Origin: Pycnopodia helianthoides
Lineage: Eukaryota > Echinodermata > Asteroidea > Forcipulatida > Asteriidae
Reading direction: 5' to 3'
DNA length: 64,000 nucleotides
Assembly: GCA_032158295.1 (NCBI GenBank)
Contig: CM063259.1
Location: forward strand, 451,501 to 515,500
Shown: one piece after another, positions 1 to 12,945 of the stretch
Layout: each line of letters starts with the position of its first letter
Numbering within the stretch: the stretch's first letter is position 1
Position numbers and translations under genes: made by a program
The notes under the pieces: model-generated
What the model saw: the letters and a program-made list of their open reading frames with translations, nothing else
Told to the model about the DNA's origin: nothing
Database searches by the model: none

Positions 1-173
1 AAAACGATACAATAAATAAAAAGCATTTAGGCCTAATGTCATGGCTCTGCTTACCGCCTAATTCTGCACTTATAACTGCCTATAGAATCATGTGCTTTAC
101 ATGGCGCCAAAAGGGTCAAATTCAGCAGTGCCCTAATTATAGCCATACAGAAAACGTTGCAATAATATCTTAC

Positions 174-3100
174 GAGGCATTTGGATGTCCAGCCAGCCAG
201 GACCCTTAATCTTTCTCTCCATCAGAAACTGCTCCAAGCTTGAAGTGTTGGTACCAAATGCACGACTGAATGTGCTTCCTTCCAAATCAGTAGGAAGTTG
301 TGGGAGGTCAGCCTGCAGAAAAACAGAACAGACAACCATTGTTTTAAGAATTATTTGCAATTTCTATGAAACAAAAAGAGTGATTTAGAGCTAAAAATTA
401 CATAAAATCAATACAGGGAACAAACACAACTTCCTCCATTGTGGCACTCACCGCATATCTAACTTCCAGGTACTCCGATTCGGCCGGTACCCCTTCCTTC
501 TCAAAGCAGTACTGCTTGGTCACTTTCTGTATTTAAAAGTAATACAAAAAAAAGAAGATTTGTTTTTACTTCATGTGTATGAAGCACTGTATACTCAGTA
601 CTCTCCCGAGTCCTGTGAAAAAATCCACAGGCATATTACTCGGGTAGGATTCGAACCCGCGACATTTGCCATTCTAGAGCAGATGGCTAACCAACTAGAC
701 CACCAAGATTGCCCGGTAGCTAGAGGTAGTTTGAATCCTATATTTTAGCAGCAGGTACCGCAACAATTTACTTTTAGTTTTTAATTACCACTAATCCATC
801 ATTAGCAAATTTGTTATTCAAGACCTTAAATAAAAGGCTTATAACTTTCTTGAATCTATAAAATAGATAATTATGTAAAATTTTAATCCAAACGCATGTG
901 CTTTATTAATTTTCTGCTAAGCAAAATAAGCAGGAAACCTGTTGTAAACTGTACATGACATGACAGTTTTGCTGGTAACTAGTTTCTAGTAAGCACAAAC
1001 CATTTGTTTTTTGCAAATTTTTGTGCTTGTGCAGCTGTTTGAAATTGGGCCTGGTCTAAACATTCAGCACATGACTTACTGACCGTAACATTGATTCAAT
1101 TTTACTGACCTTTGACCTTATTCATGATCTTGTACTATGGGGGAGTTCATCAAATTCATGATAGACGTCTGTCATAGTCATTCTGCCATCTTGCTTTGTC
1201 TTCACTCTACACTGAAAAATATCAATTTAGTGGTGAATTTGATTGGCTACAAAGGCACTATGTATCTGACAGTTAAAGCCAATATGTAACTGACAGGGGA
1301 AGTCCAATATGTAACTGACAGTTTAAGCAATATGTAACTGACAGTTAAAGTCCAATATGTAACTGACAGTTAAAGTCAATATGTAACTGACAGTTAAAGT
1401 CCAATATGTAACTGACAGTAAAGTCCAATATGTAACTGACAGTTAAAGTCCAATATGTAACTGACAGTTGAAGTCCAATATGTACCTGACAGTTGATGTC
1501 AGTGACCGTATGACACCAAAATGTACAATCATTACGACCTGCATGTTGTGTTGTCATAGTCCTGAGAGTCAAGACTGACTCATTGTGACCGTTTTGACAA
1601 AGTTCCACCTAGTTCCAAAGCTGACCTGTAGGCTGAGGTCAGAGACACGCCTGTCAGCCCAAGCCAAGATTTGGAAAAAACCAGGTCTCCGATGATTAAC
1701 AAGTGCTGTGTGTAATATATTAATCAGATTTCTCAAAAGCGCATTTAAAAAATTTATTGACATACCGTTTCTCTTGGCAACAAGTAGATAACTCTCTCAA
1801 GATTCTTGACAGTAAGGCAGCAGCTGACGTAGGTCTTGGCTGATTCAATCAATACACGCCCAAACAGATACACAGTCCCTAAACAACAAACAAATAAACC
1901 AATTTGTACTTAGTTTTGTCAGAGTTTTTTGTAAAATAGTTCAATAGAAATAACTTATAAAATTTTGGTTTGAACAAATAAAAATTGACTAGCGCAGGAT
2001 TTTATTCTCAGACTTCAGGATTTATGTGCCAACTGAGCCCCCATCATTGACAGTCTCCATACTTTGTGAAAAAAACTTTTATAAAATGAATAATGTAGAA
2101 AACAAATCTAGGGTAGATATCTCTAACCAGATGCAATAATTACGTCAGTACCATCAGCAAGCAATTTAATTTACACATTACTTTTTGCCTGGTAACCCAT
2201 TTCTACTGACAACAGACATACCAGGTTGTTTATAAGGATCCTCGTAAGCGTCCAACCAAAAGAACCTCAACACCTGGTCCCCTGCTTCGTTGGTTGTCAT
2301 TGGTAACGACGTACTGTTGACCTGTATATCCATGGCAACCGCATCCTTGTTGTCTTCTGCCTCTTCTCGTATCGTCTCCCAGCCAGTGCTGGAGCAGGCG
2401 TCAGGATGAACACTTGAATGTTAGAAATGGAACGACAAACAGCTTTAATACATAAGCAAAAACACAGTCAGATTCCCTTATGGTTTCCCTTGATGTTTGA
2501 AACAAAACATCATATCCAATTGAGGTGATCCCTCTCCTGCCGCTTCCTAGGTTGTATTGTAAACTTAGGTGTGATGCCTGGTTATATAGCAGTTACAGGT
2601 TGAATGGCTTCTGACTGGTACCCCCAGACAAAGATATTGACAAATTAGGGAGACTGCCAACATTAAGCTAGATAGCTCAGTTGGTAGAGCGCTGGCCTGT
2701 TAATCTAAAATTCAAGCCGTCTTTACCAGACATGCAACTTTGTTTTGGCAAAAAAAAATGAGAAAACTTCATAGCCCACAAAACTTTGTAGGGTTTTTCG
2801 ATTTTCAATGGCACTAAAAAAAGAGAGAAAAGAAAGAGAAATCAGCTAGTGAACAGCTGAAAACTTGCATGCCTGAAATACAGGAAATTAACAGCAAGAC
2901 AAGAAGTTTGTTCAGTTCTAAATGTGTTGTGAAAAAGGCAACTTTTACATTGAAACAATCACATATTGTGGAACAGACCAATCCACACTTACTACGATCT
3001 CTTCGATGGCTTGGGTTGGCTGACTTGGGGTTCTTTGTTGTCTGCTTGTTCTACTTTCACCGATTCCTTTAGTGTCTTCTGAATCAAACTCATCTATTTC

Positions 3101-6100
3101 ATTGCCAAAATCCACATTTTCTGAGAGAGAAAAAGAATTTTATACATTACTGGTTGAAAAAGTAAATGTTTTTCATTGCAGTTATCAAGAAATACAATTT
3201 ACAAGGTTCTGATTTTTTGTTAGAACAGATGAATCTGACACAACGATCTTGATTAAAAGGGACAAATTTTCTGGGTTTGCCCTTAACCTTTTTAGTGACC
3301 AGCCAGCAGGACCAGCTAGCTTGTCATTTCACTAGTCCATCAGCTTTTTCACTGGGCCTTATTATTTGTAACACTCTCATTTTATACGGGACTTGAGTTT
3401 GAAACCATGAACATTCCGAGCAGGGAGTGGTTTCACACATAGCTTTTAGAAGAAATAAACTAGCCAGCTGGACCACATGAACAGAATTTTGACTGGTCCT
3501 CAGAAGTTATAACCACATGGACAGAATTTTGACTGGTCCTCAGAAGTTATAACCAGCATTTGGCCAGCAGACCACTGTTAAATCGAGTAAATCAGTCTTA
3601 CCAAAACCATGTTTTTGATCATGGGACATTTCTGAATACTCCTCGATCTCATCCATTGGTTCCTCCTTGACGACGACTTCTGACCTTTTCACCTTCTTGG
3701 CTGGTTTGACATATTCCTCGTCCGGCTCCTGTTTGACAACCATTTTTCTCACAGGAGGGCGCTGTTTAGGTATAACAGAGGGCGGCGTTACGTCGTAGCC
3801 CATATTGCGAGGTTGTGATGGAGAGGAGCGCGGACGAGTGGGGGTTTTAGAGAAAGGATTTCGATTTGTTGATGACATCCTGCAACAAAAAATATCAGCA
3901 AATTAAAAATCATTCATAACTTACGTAAGTTAACCCTTCCCTTTAGTCGACAGGACTCCGATTTAAGGGAACGGTTATCTTAAAGTCGCGTGTGGTAAGG
4001 AAGAGGTAGTATAAGTCAAATCACATCTTCCTTACTACAGGTGACATTAGTCCATCATTACCAAGATCACACACAAGAGCACTTAAGCCTGACGAGCACA
4101 AAGGCTTTTTTTTTATAGAGCTGTAGATTTGCCAATGTTACATACAGCTTGGACATATACTCATGTGTACGTTAGTGCACCTTGACACGTTGTCTGAGAT
4201 CCAAGTACTAAGCATATATTTTTAACATTGGTGTGGAGTGCTTTTATTATGTAATGACTGGACTGAATGGCCTTATTTGGCCTATTCATTAGGTTAGCCT
4301 GGAAGATCAAAGATTGCTCAGTTACAATGCTCACCCAGAAGTTGGCGTTTTCATTTTCTTTTTGATGGGCATAGGTTTAATTGCTCCTCTCTGGAAAGAA
4401 GCAAATAGGATTAATAATAGTAATAAAAATGGGTTTACAACATTATTATCCCTGTTCATCAGGCACAAGGCCATGTCACATAGGACAATTTTTCCAGGCA
4501 ACTTGGAGGCAACCAGCTGCAATGTATGCAAAAGGAACACTTTGGCAGCATACAAAAAAATCTTCTACATGTAGCTGTAACTCACTATCCCCAAGAAAAT
4601 AATGAGAAAACAGAATTGTGAATGGATTTTCTTATTGGAGATTGCCTGGAACTGGTTGCCAATAAAGTGCTTCATGTGACATGGCCCTGGACCGAAGTAC
4701 ACATTGTGCAAGGTCTGACAGGTGTTTTCAACACCATTTAGGATTCCTGTAATCTAAGAAGTCAGTGTAGTTTTATTTCCTTACATCGTTATGCAGATCA
4801 CTCAGAATGTCTCCAAGAAGTTCATCGTTAGCGATGCTGGCATCCTTCTCAGGTTTACGTTGTTTTGATGCCCCCATCTTGAACATTGACTTGATGTCGT
4901 GTGACTTTGACACGGATGGTTTCTTCACATTCTACGATTAAGAAAATTCAAAAGCATTTCTTGGTGGACATTTATAATAATACTAATAATAATACCTAGT
5001 TTTTATTTTGCGCTCCATCTATTGGTGTCTCAAAGCACTTATTGTTTCCAGACAAGTTTTTAAAGTTGTTGGATTATGAGACCCATTGATGCAGCATCTT
5101 GTAAGGGTTTACAAGGTGCTGCGGTGCTTTCAGCAGCCACTGCCAGAAACATCTGGGCAAACCCCTTCTCTTAGCGATAACTGTTACTGGGTTCTTTTGT
5201 GTGTATTACACAACACCTGGGACAAACGGCTTATGTACCATCTGAAGGACGAAGCAATGATGGCTAAGCGTCTTGCTTAAGGACACAAGTGTCAAGACCT
5301 GGACTAGAAATCACACTCTGCTGATCAGAAACACCAGAGCCAAAGTCCAGTGCGCTTGACCGCTCAACCACAACACCACAACAATACAAAAAGCTCTAGG
5401 ACTTGTGAACACAGCATGCTTGGAACTATGGTGTGTCGTGGCCAAGCGGTCAACTTCATGGAACTCAAGTTCTGGTGTTCTGGGTTTCGTTCCGTCATGG
5501 CATTTGACCATTATTACATTGTCCTTCAGATGGGAAGTAAACTGTCAGTCCTGTCGACTCCTGTATGTTGCATAATGCACATTGTATAATGCCCCAAAGC
5601 ACCTTGCCCTGGTCTTGACCTTAATATTACCTGCAAGGTCATCCTATGAACAACCACATGAATGTGACCTTGTCTTTGTATTTCTACAAGTAAAACATTA
5701 AAAACAGATTCTGTCTTACCAGTTTCTTTGATTCTTTATCACTGGCAGCTTTAGTGTCCTTTTTACCTGCAGAAAACGTCAAACAAATTTAGTCTTGAGG
5801 TAACGGCATATGTAAGGGCCCCCCTTCCCAATGGTTAGACACGCCTCCTGTTTGGGCACTCATCCTTTCGGCATGAGACTTCAAGTTTACCACAGATCAA
5901 CACTATAAGGGCAATGTCATTGAGACGACTTAAAGACAACCAGTTCAAGACAATTTCTAAGATGAAAAAAACGCTAAATTTTCAATGTTCATGTTATTTT
6001 CTTTTGGATAGTAAACAGGCCTGGAATTTCATCGTTGAGAGGGCAAGGCCATTTTCATTTTTCAAAGGGCATTTCCACTGAAAGATCTTAAACTCTAGGG

Positions 6101-8471
6101 GAAACTTTTGAAGGGGCACCGAGGCCAAGATTGGGCATCAGAGGCCATATCCTCTGTATAATTCCAGGCCGGCAGTAAAACACATATATAGAAATGTCTT
6201 GTGTGATATTGAAGTGTTCCTTTTGTGTGTAATGTAGTTGGTCACCTTAAAGTTGCCTGGAAAAAATTGTCTTTTATTACAAGGCCCAAAGGTACAATCC
6301 AACTTACCTTTAGCTGTTTTCTTTCCTTCTTCCCCATAAAGATCATCGTCAAAATTTTCTCGGCCATCTTCCACATAACCTCCCCCATCTGAAAAGAAAG
6401 TTGGAAGCACAAAGTTGCTTGACGTCAACTTGAGTCTCTAGACATCTTAACAGATTGTTGATTGTGTAAGTCTCAGACCTGAATAATCTATTCAATTCTT
6501 ATGCATAACTTGTTAAATTTCTTTTTCATTCTTAAAACGACATTTTTTACTCCTAAAAATGTCAGTGTGGTTGAAATTTACCATCGTCAACAATCCAATC
6601 ATCATCTTGACGATCTCGGACCATTCTTGAGTATTCGTCCTCATCGACTTCATCGTACACATTCTGAAGGTCATCAACCTGAGAAAGACATTTTGTGACA
6701 AAAATAAAATCGTTTAAAATTGTGCTGACGCTCAGAGATTCTCTGCTTGAGGGGGAAACATTATTTAAAACAGTGAATAGTTTTGTTGTGAGTTTAGGAA
6801 AGTTATAAACAACTTAGGGTTGAAAAAATTACTAGAGCGGGATTTAGCATGCACTTAGCGCGTAGTGGCCCGATACACTAGACTGTACATGGGGAGAACC
6901 CTCCAAACCACGCAGTTGAATTGTTTTTTCGAATGGTTGATCAACTTATTGTCAAGTGTTATAGAAAGTAGGTGAATAATTTGTTCAAATAAAATAAACA
7001 GGGTGAAGAAATGATAGATGTGCCTCAGAGCTGTATCATTACATGTAAATCAATAAGAACTCAAGCAATGATTTATAGTGTATCCAGATTTAGGTATTAC
7101 CTCATATTTGAATTTGGATCCTGTTCCTTTCTTTGCCTCTTTCAGTCGTTCCAAGGCTGCAAGTCGACTGTTCTTCTTGCTGCTTACTGCCCGCTTGCCA
7201 CGCCTCTGAGCCAAACTGCTTGGGACTGGAAAAAAGTTAAAGGAAACATTTCATTTAAAGTATAGGCCTAACAGGTCAGTGACAATTGTTGATCTATTCT
7301 TGGAAAAAGTGGCAGAAACAGTGGGAGTTTAAGGAAGTTGGCGAGGCATAGCACTAGCATTTGCAACAAGCTGTGATGAATGTATGAGCCAACTCAAACG
7401 TTGCTCTTGATTTAATTTATTTTCTTTCACCATCCCGATGATTGGACTGTTTCACTGTCACCCAGGCTACACATCAAATATACGACTTTCAACAAAACGT
7501 TGACAGAAAGTAAACAGAAAGAGTCCTGAATTGAATTCAAAGCAAAAATGTCTTGCCCTTCTGAGGCATGTCTGAGCTTAGAATGAAGCGGCAGACCTGC
7601 CACATCTATTATTTTATTAATAATAACACTGGGTTCTACATGTTCTATATCAAGCTATATAATTGTCAAATTATATCCTAACCTGTCCAGAAAGACAGAA
7701 AGGTTGACATAATTTATACGGAGAAGAACAGGGGCTTTGAGCTAGATTATTTCTAAGTAAGTGTAGAAATCAAGAAAGACAAGCAGTTTCTGGTTTTATG
7801 GAGGTCTTGACAACGCATGCTATACTCAGGCTTTGTTGCTAAACACCATAATAAGTTCCTTCGGTTGGGCATGTGTACGCGAGAATTCAGGCCGCACAAT
7901 GAATTTTCCTATTTAAAGGTAAATAATGACTAATTATCATTGTTTTAGCTACCAATTCCTGTGCAAGAGGAATAACAGAAAAATATTAAATTAACGTTAA
8001 CAACAACATTACAACTTAGTTACAACTTTTTAAAACTAAAAAGGGGAAATAAAGTCCAGCATCCATTCATAATAAATACAAATTTCCTAGATAGAAAGTG
8101 GCAATCAGACATGGACACTCTTCCCATCATGTACAAAACTGTTAAAAAAAGTAAATAAACTAAAGATGCACTCAAATCAAATCAAAGATTGACAATAACA
8201 GTACACACACAGTAGTCAGTACACACACTCCCAGATCCAGACCCAATCCATGTCCATGATGACACAATACCTGCATATAACCGTAACGTTAGACTCAGTT
8301 GGAAAGACGACCGATTGACATGTTCAATTAACATTTACTTGTACTTCTATTTTCTACTCAAAGATTTTCAAGTCCCCAAGTTAGGGTCTAAACGATCTAA
8401 AGAACACGTGTACAAAATATCTTACGGTCATCTTCAGGAATCTTGTCTGGATCGTCAGAAATTGGTGCCAT
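174..8471 (-). CDS. POLA1: DNA polymerase alpha catalytic subunit, N-terminal 14 coding exons (partial, continues off the left edge)
   Basis: Catalytic (p180) subunit of the polymerase alpha-primase complex, which extends the RNA primer at origins and on Okazaki fragments in the nucleus. Exons, in transcript order: 8426-8471, 7101-7225, 6582-6678, 6308-6388, 5720-5766, 4785-4931, 4335-4390, 3602-3879, 2949-3120, 2222-2412, 1766-1878, 1117-1211, 452-526, 174-312. All have GT/AG borders and the phases join, except at exon 12. About 554 residues are present, against roughly 1,460 in the human protein. Recognisable blocks are the N-terminal pol-alpha domain ([48 protein letters not shown]), the acidic [10 protein letters not shown] motif, then [30 protein letters not shown] and [18 protein letters not shown]. 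The start ATG has a good context (A at -3, G at +4). The exonuclease-like and polymerase domains lie off-window. Confidence 0.97.
583..728 (-). repeat. tRNA-derived SINE, copy 1
   Basis: The minus strand shows a pol III A-box-like TGGTCTAGTTGGTTAGC and a B box GGGTTCGAATCC (within 647-660), followed by a tail beginning TACCCGAGTAATATGCC. The same tail and tRNA part recur at about 56085-56222, so this is a dispersed SINE and not a tRNA gene. It lies in a POLA1 intron. Confidence 0.7.
1117..1211 (-). CDS. POLA1: POLA1 exon 12 with an apparent one-base frame break
   Basis: The exon starts in frame as [21 protein letters not shown] and then the frame shifts. One base is missing for CAT-A(A)G-TAC, after which YKIMNK appears, matching human KYKIMKF. 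The stretch is 95 nt; 96 would be needed to keep phase with exon 13 (452-526). The break lies at about 1136. An alternative that needs no missing base is an earlier donor (exon 1136-1211) joined to an AG four bases inside exon 13 (452-522). That keeps frame but loses the conserved YKIM. Confidence 0.75.
1262..1500. repeat. Minisatellite, about 25-bp unit, about 9-10 copies
   Basis: Imperfect repeats of AGTCCAATATGTAACTGACA followed by GTTAA. They lie inside the POLA1 intron between exons 11 and 12. The open frame across them is a by-product of the repeat. Confidence 0.9.
2535..2725 (+). repeat. tRNA-derived SINE-like repeat
   Basis: Contains GATAGCTCAGTTGGTAGAGC (A-box) and a degenerate B-box (AATTCAAGCC), preceded by CAAAGATATTGACAAA and GAGACTGCCAAC. 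The non-tRNA part recurs at 12825-12945. Confidence 0.6.
3475..3556. repeat. Short tandem duplication, about 41-bp unit, two copies
   Basis: ACAGAATTTTGACTGGTCCT with its flanks occurs twice back to back, just 3' of POLA1 exon 8 in its intron. Confidence 0.85.
4335..4390 (-). CDS. POLA1: POLA1 56-nt microexon (exon 7)
   Basis: This exon is needed to repair phase between exon 6 (ends phase 0 at 4785) and exon 8 (needs phase 2). It has a CTTTCCAG acceptor and a GG|GTGAGC donor. It encodes [19 protein letters not shown], which lines up with the short basic PPPVMILKKKR stretch that precedes the NPF motif of the human protein. Length (56 = 18 codons + 2) and both splice sites fit exactly. Confidence 0.88.
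4470..4690 (+). repeat. Dispersed repeat family (GGCAACTTGGAGGCAACCAG / GAGATTGCCTGGAACTGGTTG)
   Basis: The same blocks are seen at about 6175-6290 (opposite strand), 24930-25100 (same strand) and 54700-54890 (opposite strand). A recurring piece is AAGGAACACTTTGGCAGCA. No coding capacity; probably a non-autonomous element. Confidence 0.6.
4973..5045 (-). repeat. Dispersed-repeat 3' tail ending in a TAT/ATT microsatellite
   Basis: The minus strand reads like AAGTGCTTTGAGACACCAAT..GGAGCGCAAAATAAAAAC..(TATT)n. A better-preserved plus-strand copy is at 42108-42180 (GAGCGCTTTGAGACGCCAAT, GCGCTATATAAGAACTCAG, then TATTATT). Such tails are common at the 3' ends of invertebrate SINEs/LINEs. Confidence 0.5.
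5280..5620. repeat. Pair of tRNA-like SINE fragments in opposite orientation
   Basis: At 5433-5500, GTGGCCAAGCGGTCAA followed by GGGTTTCGTTCC looks like a Ser/Leu-type A box and decayed B box on the plus strand. At 5290-5375, the minus strand gives GTTGAGCGGTCAAGCGCACTG, a second copy in reverse. Both are in a POLA1 intron. Confidence 0.45.
8426..8471 (-). CDS. POLA1: POLA1 coding exon 1 with start codon
   Basis: Encodes [15 protein letters not shown] and ends in phase 1 at a ..GACC|GTAAGA donor. MAP is also the start of the human protein. Exon 2 (7101-7225) follows after a TTTTTTCCAG acceptor and gives the Lys/Arg-rich run that leads into [11 protein letters not shown]. Confidence 0.93.
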
Positions 8472-9317
8472 TTTTTCGCTCCACTTCGAAAAATCATCAA
8501 ATGGCGCGAAACGTTTCAGAGGTCAACAAATAGGTGGAGGTCAATAGATTGAGGCTGTACCAAAAACATTGAGGGGGGTTCGGATACACGGGGGAGGGAT
8601 TTTGTTTACTCCACGTTTATTAAACCTACAATTATAGCATAAATGTTTTTAATTGATAATTATAATTACAGCATATACGACTAAGAGTTAAAAAATTACT
8701 GAGTGCACAATTAATGATTGTTTTTCAGAATAAACATTCATAAAGCGACCATACCTTTGTAAATGGACTTGTCTAAAATCGTAAACATACACATTATATG
8801 CTACTTACTCGTCAGCTGATTCTTTTGCAGGTAGTTCCCGGTGTCCTTCCACTTTTGAGTGTAGTTTGCGATTTGGTAGGTATTGTTAATATTATTTATT
8901 ACTTATTATCAAGATGCTTGAGCCCCCTTTACCGCCTCTTGTCCCTCAATCTTTTTCCCCAAATGAGATAAAAAATATACTTGTAATGTCCCTTGATCCA
9001 CAGTCAAAGAATCTTTCAAGTTGAATAGAAATACGGCCATGACGGCAGGCGGCCTATGTATATATTAATTGACCGTGGAGGAAGGACCCATGGTATGACA
9101 TAGGCTATGTATGTGAGTAGGATTTGAAACTTGCATAGTGTGATTCCTACCTGCCACTCCCACTCCCTATTCCCTACAAATATCTAGTTATGGCACTGAC
9201 CAGGTCTGAGTTGTTTCTAAAGCCTATTGATCTTTTGTCTTCAGTAGTATAGGCTCTGTACATCAATGTTAAAAGTCAGTAATTATTGTATTGTGACACA
9301 CAGCAAGCAAAGCAGTG
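8472..9317. promoter_or_regulatory. Head-to-head POLA1/EBPL intergenic region (probable bidirectional promoter)
   Basis: Only about 850 bp separate the two divergent start codons. Apart from the E2F-type site near POLA1 the interval is AT-rich. I see no coding segment and no clear TATA box. Shared promoter use is an inference from geometry. Confidence 0.45.
8501..8511 (-). promoter_or_regulatory. E2F-type site upstream of POLA1
   Basis: The minus strand reads TTTCGCGCCAT, a match to the E2F consensus TTTSGCGC, about 30 nt upstream of the POLA1 ATG. DNA polymerase alpha is a classic E2F-controlled S-phase gene in animals, so position and identity agree. Binding itself is inferred. Confidence 0.6.
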
Positions 9318-11154
<1,837 letters not shown>

Positions 11155-11625
11155 CTCCATGTTGATTTTGCTCCTTTATGTGGTTGGGGGCAGTTTGGGC
11201 TGAAGGGGTATGGGGAAGGGGCCACCATCTCACCCCCACTCTAGACAAGAGCTCAAACTGTGTCGTTTTATTGTCTTCTTAATTTAATGTCTTGGGAAAT
11301 GTTGACAAGACTGTCAAGTAATTCCTTCTGTACCTTTATAGGAAAATCATTTCAAACAGAATCATATCTCAGGAATAATTTTACTGAAATACATGGATTG
11401 ATATTTTAAATCACTGTGAGAATGATTTTATGTTTGATAATTATGAAAATTAATTGATTTTCTTGTTTTTCTCTAAATATTTTATAAATAATTAACGACA
11501 ATGTGACCATTCAGTATAATCCATTTTGGAATAGCATGATAGATAAACTATGCCAGTCTAAAATATGATATGTGGTGATTGCACAGAGTTCACAGTTAAC
11601 CCTCCTACTGTTTTTGATGTAATGC

Positions 11626-11631
11626 AATAAA
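11626..11631 (+). terminator. Candidate EBPL polyadenylation signal
   Basis: An AATAAA hexamer about 470 nt downstream of the EBPL stop codon, in AT-rich sequence. It is a good candidate 3' end, but the choice is by position only. Confidence 0.5.
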
Positions 11632-12824
11632 AGTATCAATTGAATCACAAGCAAATAACTAATCTGAATGAATGGGTAATAATTTGTACATGATTTATTA
11701 AAATAATAGTAATCAGTGCTAAGTATAATAGTTCTTTAAGGTTCTAATAAAAGGGTAGATAAAAGGTAAAATGTCTAGATGCTGGTAATAAAAAACCAAA
11801 GCAATATTTCTTAAGCCCGTTCGACTTTTGTAGCAAAATCCAACTTGTATGTACTGAAATAGTGAATTAATTTATAGGGTTTCCCCGAAATTTTTGGCAA
11901 AAAGCAGCCCATTTCACTTGCATGCATTCGTAACAAGGGGATTGAGCCGCTACAATTGAAACCGTCATATATTTATACCTGGGACAGGTTATCCATTCTG
12001 ACTGGTCGAGAGGACATCACTTGGCCATGTTTAGAGTGTTAAAAAATAGACTGGCAACTTTTTGTCAAAGAGGGCGCTTCAATTGCGAATTTTTATAGAA
12101 ATAATATTTAGTTAAACTAAATGGTTATCTTTTTTTAATCGCATGACGCGAAAGAAGAATTACTTGCAAAAGAAATAGTTAAACTTATGACTGTTTTGAG
12201 GAGAGTTTGATTCAAGAATAGAATAACGCTACGTTTAATTGGCCGCTTGTTTGCAGGGAAAGATTATAGAAAAAGGGGTTTATTTCTTGATAAATTTCCC
12301 ACATTATAATACACAGTAACATGTTATTTGGACCACCACCTTCTCCAGTCATAACAGGATCTCTGTATAATCGGTATAACTGCATGCATTTAATTTATGC
12401 ATCCTAGTAGGATTAAACTTGGTCATGTAGGCATACGTATATAAACCAAAGGAACATGGGGGTCACGGCACACACTTATGTCAACATTTGAAACAATTAG
12501 GTCCGCGCCTGGATATGTTCTGGGTTTGCCGCCCACTTGGAATTGCGGCCCAGTGATGGACAGTACGTAGCGCTGCTCAGGAATGTGCTCTTCAACAACG
12601 TCCGCAGTATTATCACTTAAAAATCCCCAGAAACTCTTGTCGACGATGTACAGAGTACCGTACACTCAGTTCAGAAGTGCTTAAAAAGTGGGTATATTTA
12701 TGTTTTTAGGCACACGGAGGCTCGATTCCCCCCAAACGCCAAAAGCTCACCTGTTTCAATTCATTGAGCCCCCATAAGACATAATCATGGATGTGCCGTT
12801 GCCCCCCTTACAATACCCCTTTCT

Positions 12825-12945
12825 AGATTGTATGGTAAACCCTAACTATCGAATGGCACCCCCTCACCAAAACAAAGATATTGACAAAATTGGAAGACCG
12901 CCAACGTAGGGCTGGATAGCACATTGCACAGGAGGGTATACCCCC
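12825..12945 (+). repeat. Dispersed repeat, related to 2535-2725
   Basis: Shares CAAAGATATTGACAAA, then GA(A/G)AC(C/T)GCCAAC and CTGGATAGC with the earlier copy, but has lost the clear A box. Confidence 0.55.

Noticed and set aside
647..715. Possible tRNA gene on the minus strand
   Set aside because: A and B boxes are visible, but the acceptor stem and anticodon arm do not pair properly, and the sequence continues into a tail shared with 56085-56222. It is a SINE.
1262..1500. Regularly spaced repeats that could suggest a CRISPR-like array
   Set aside because: Repeats are directly adjacent with no unique spacers, in a metazoan intron. It is a minisatellite.
2413..2948. A hidden extra POLA1 exon
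   Set aside because: Searched for an exon with suitable phase. The only open candidates fell within repeat sequence and gave no resemblance to polymerase alpha. The distal exon 9 donor explains the phase without one.
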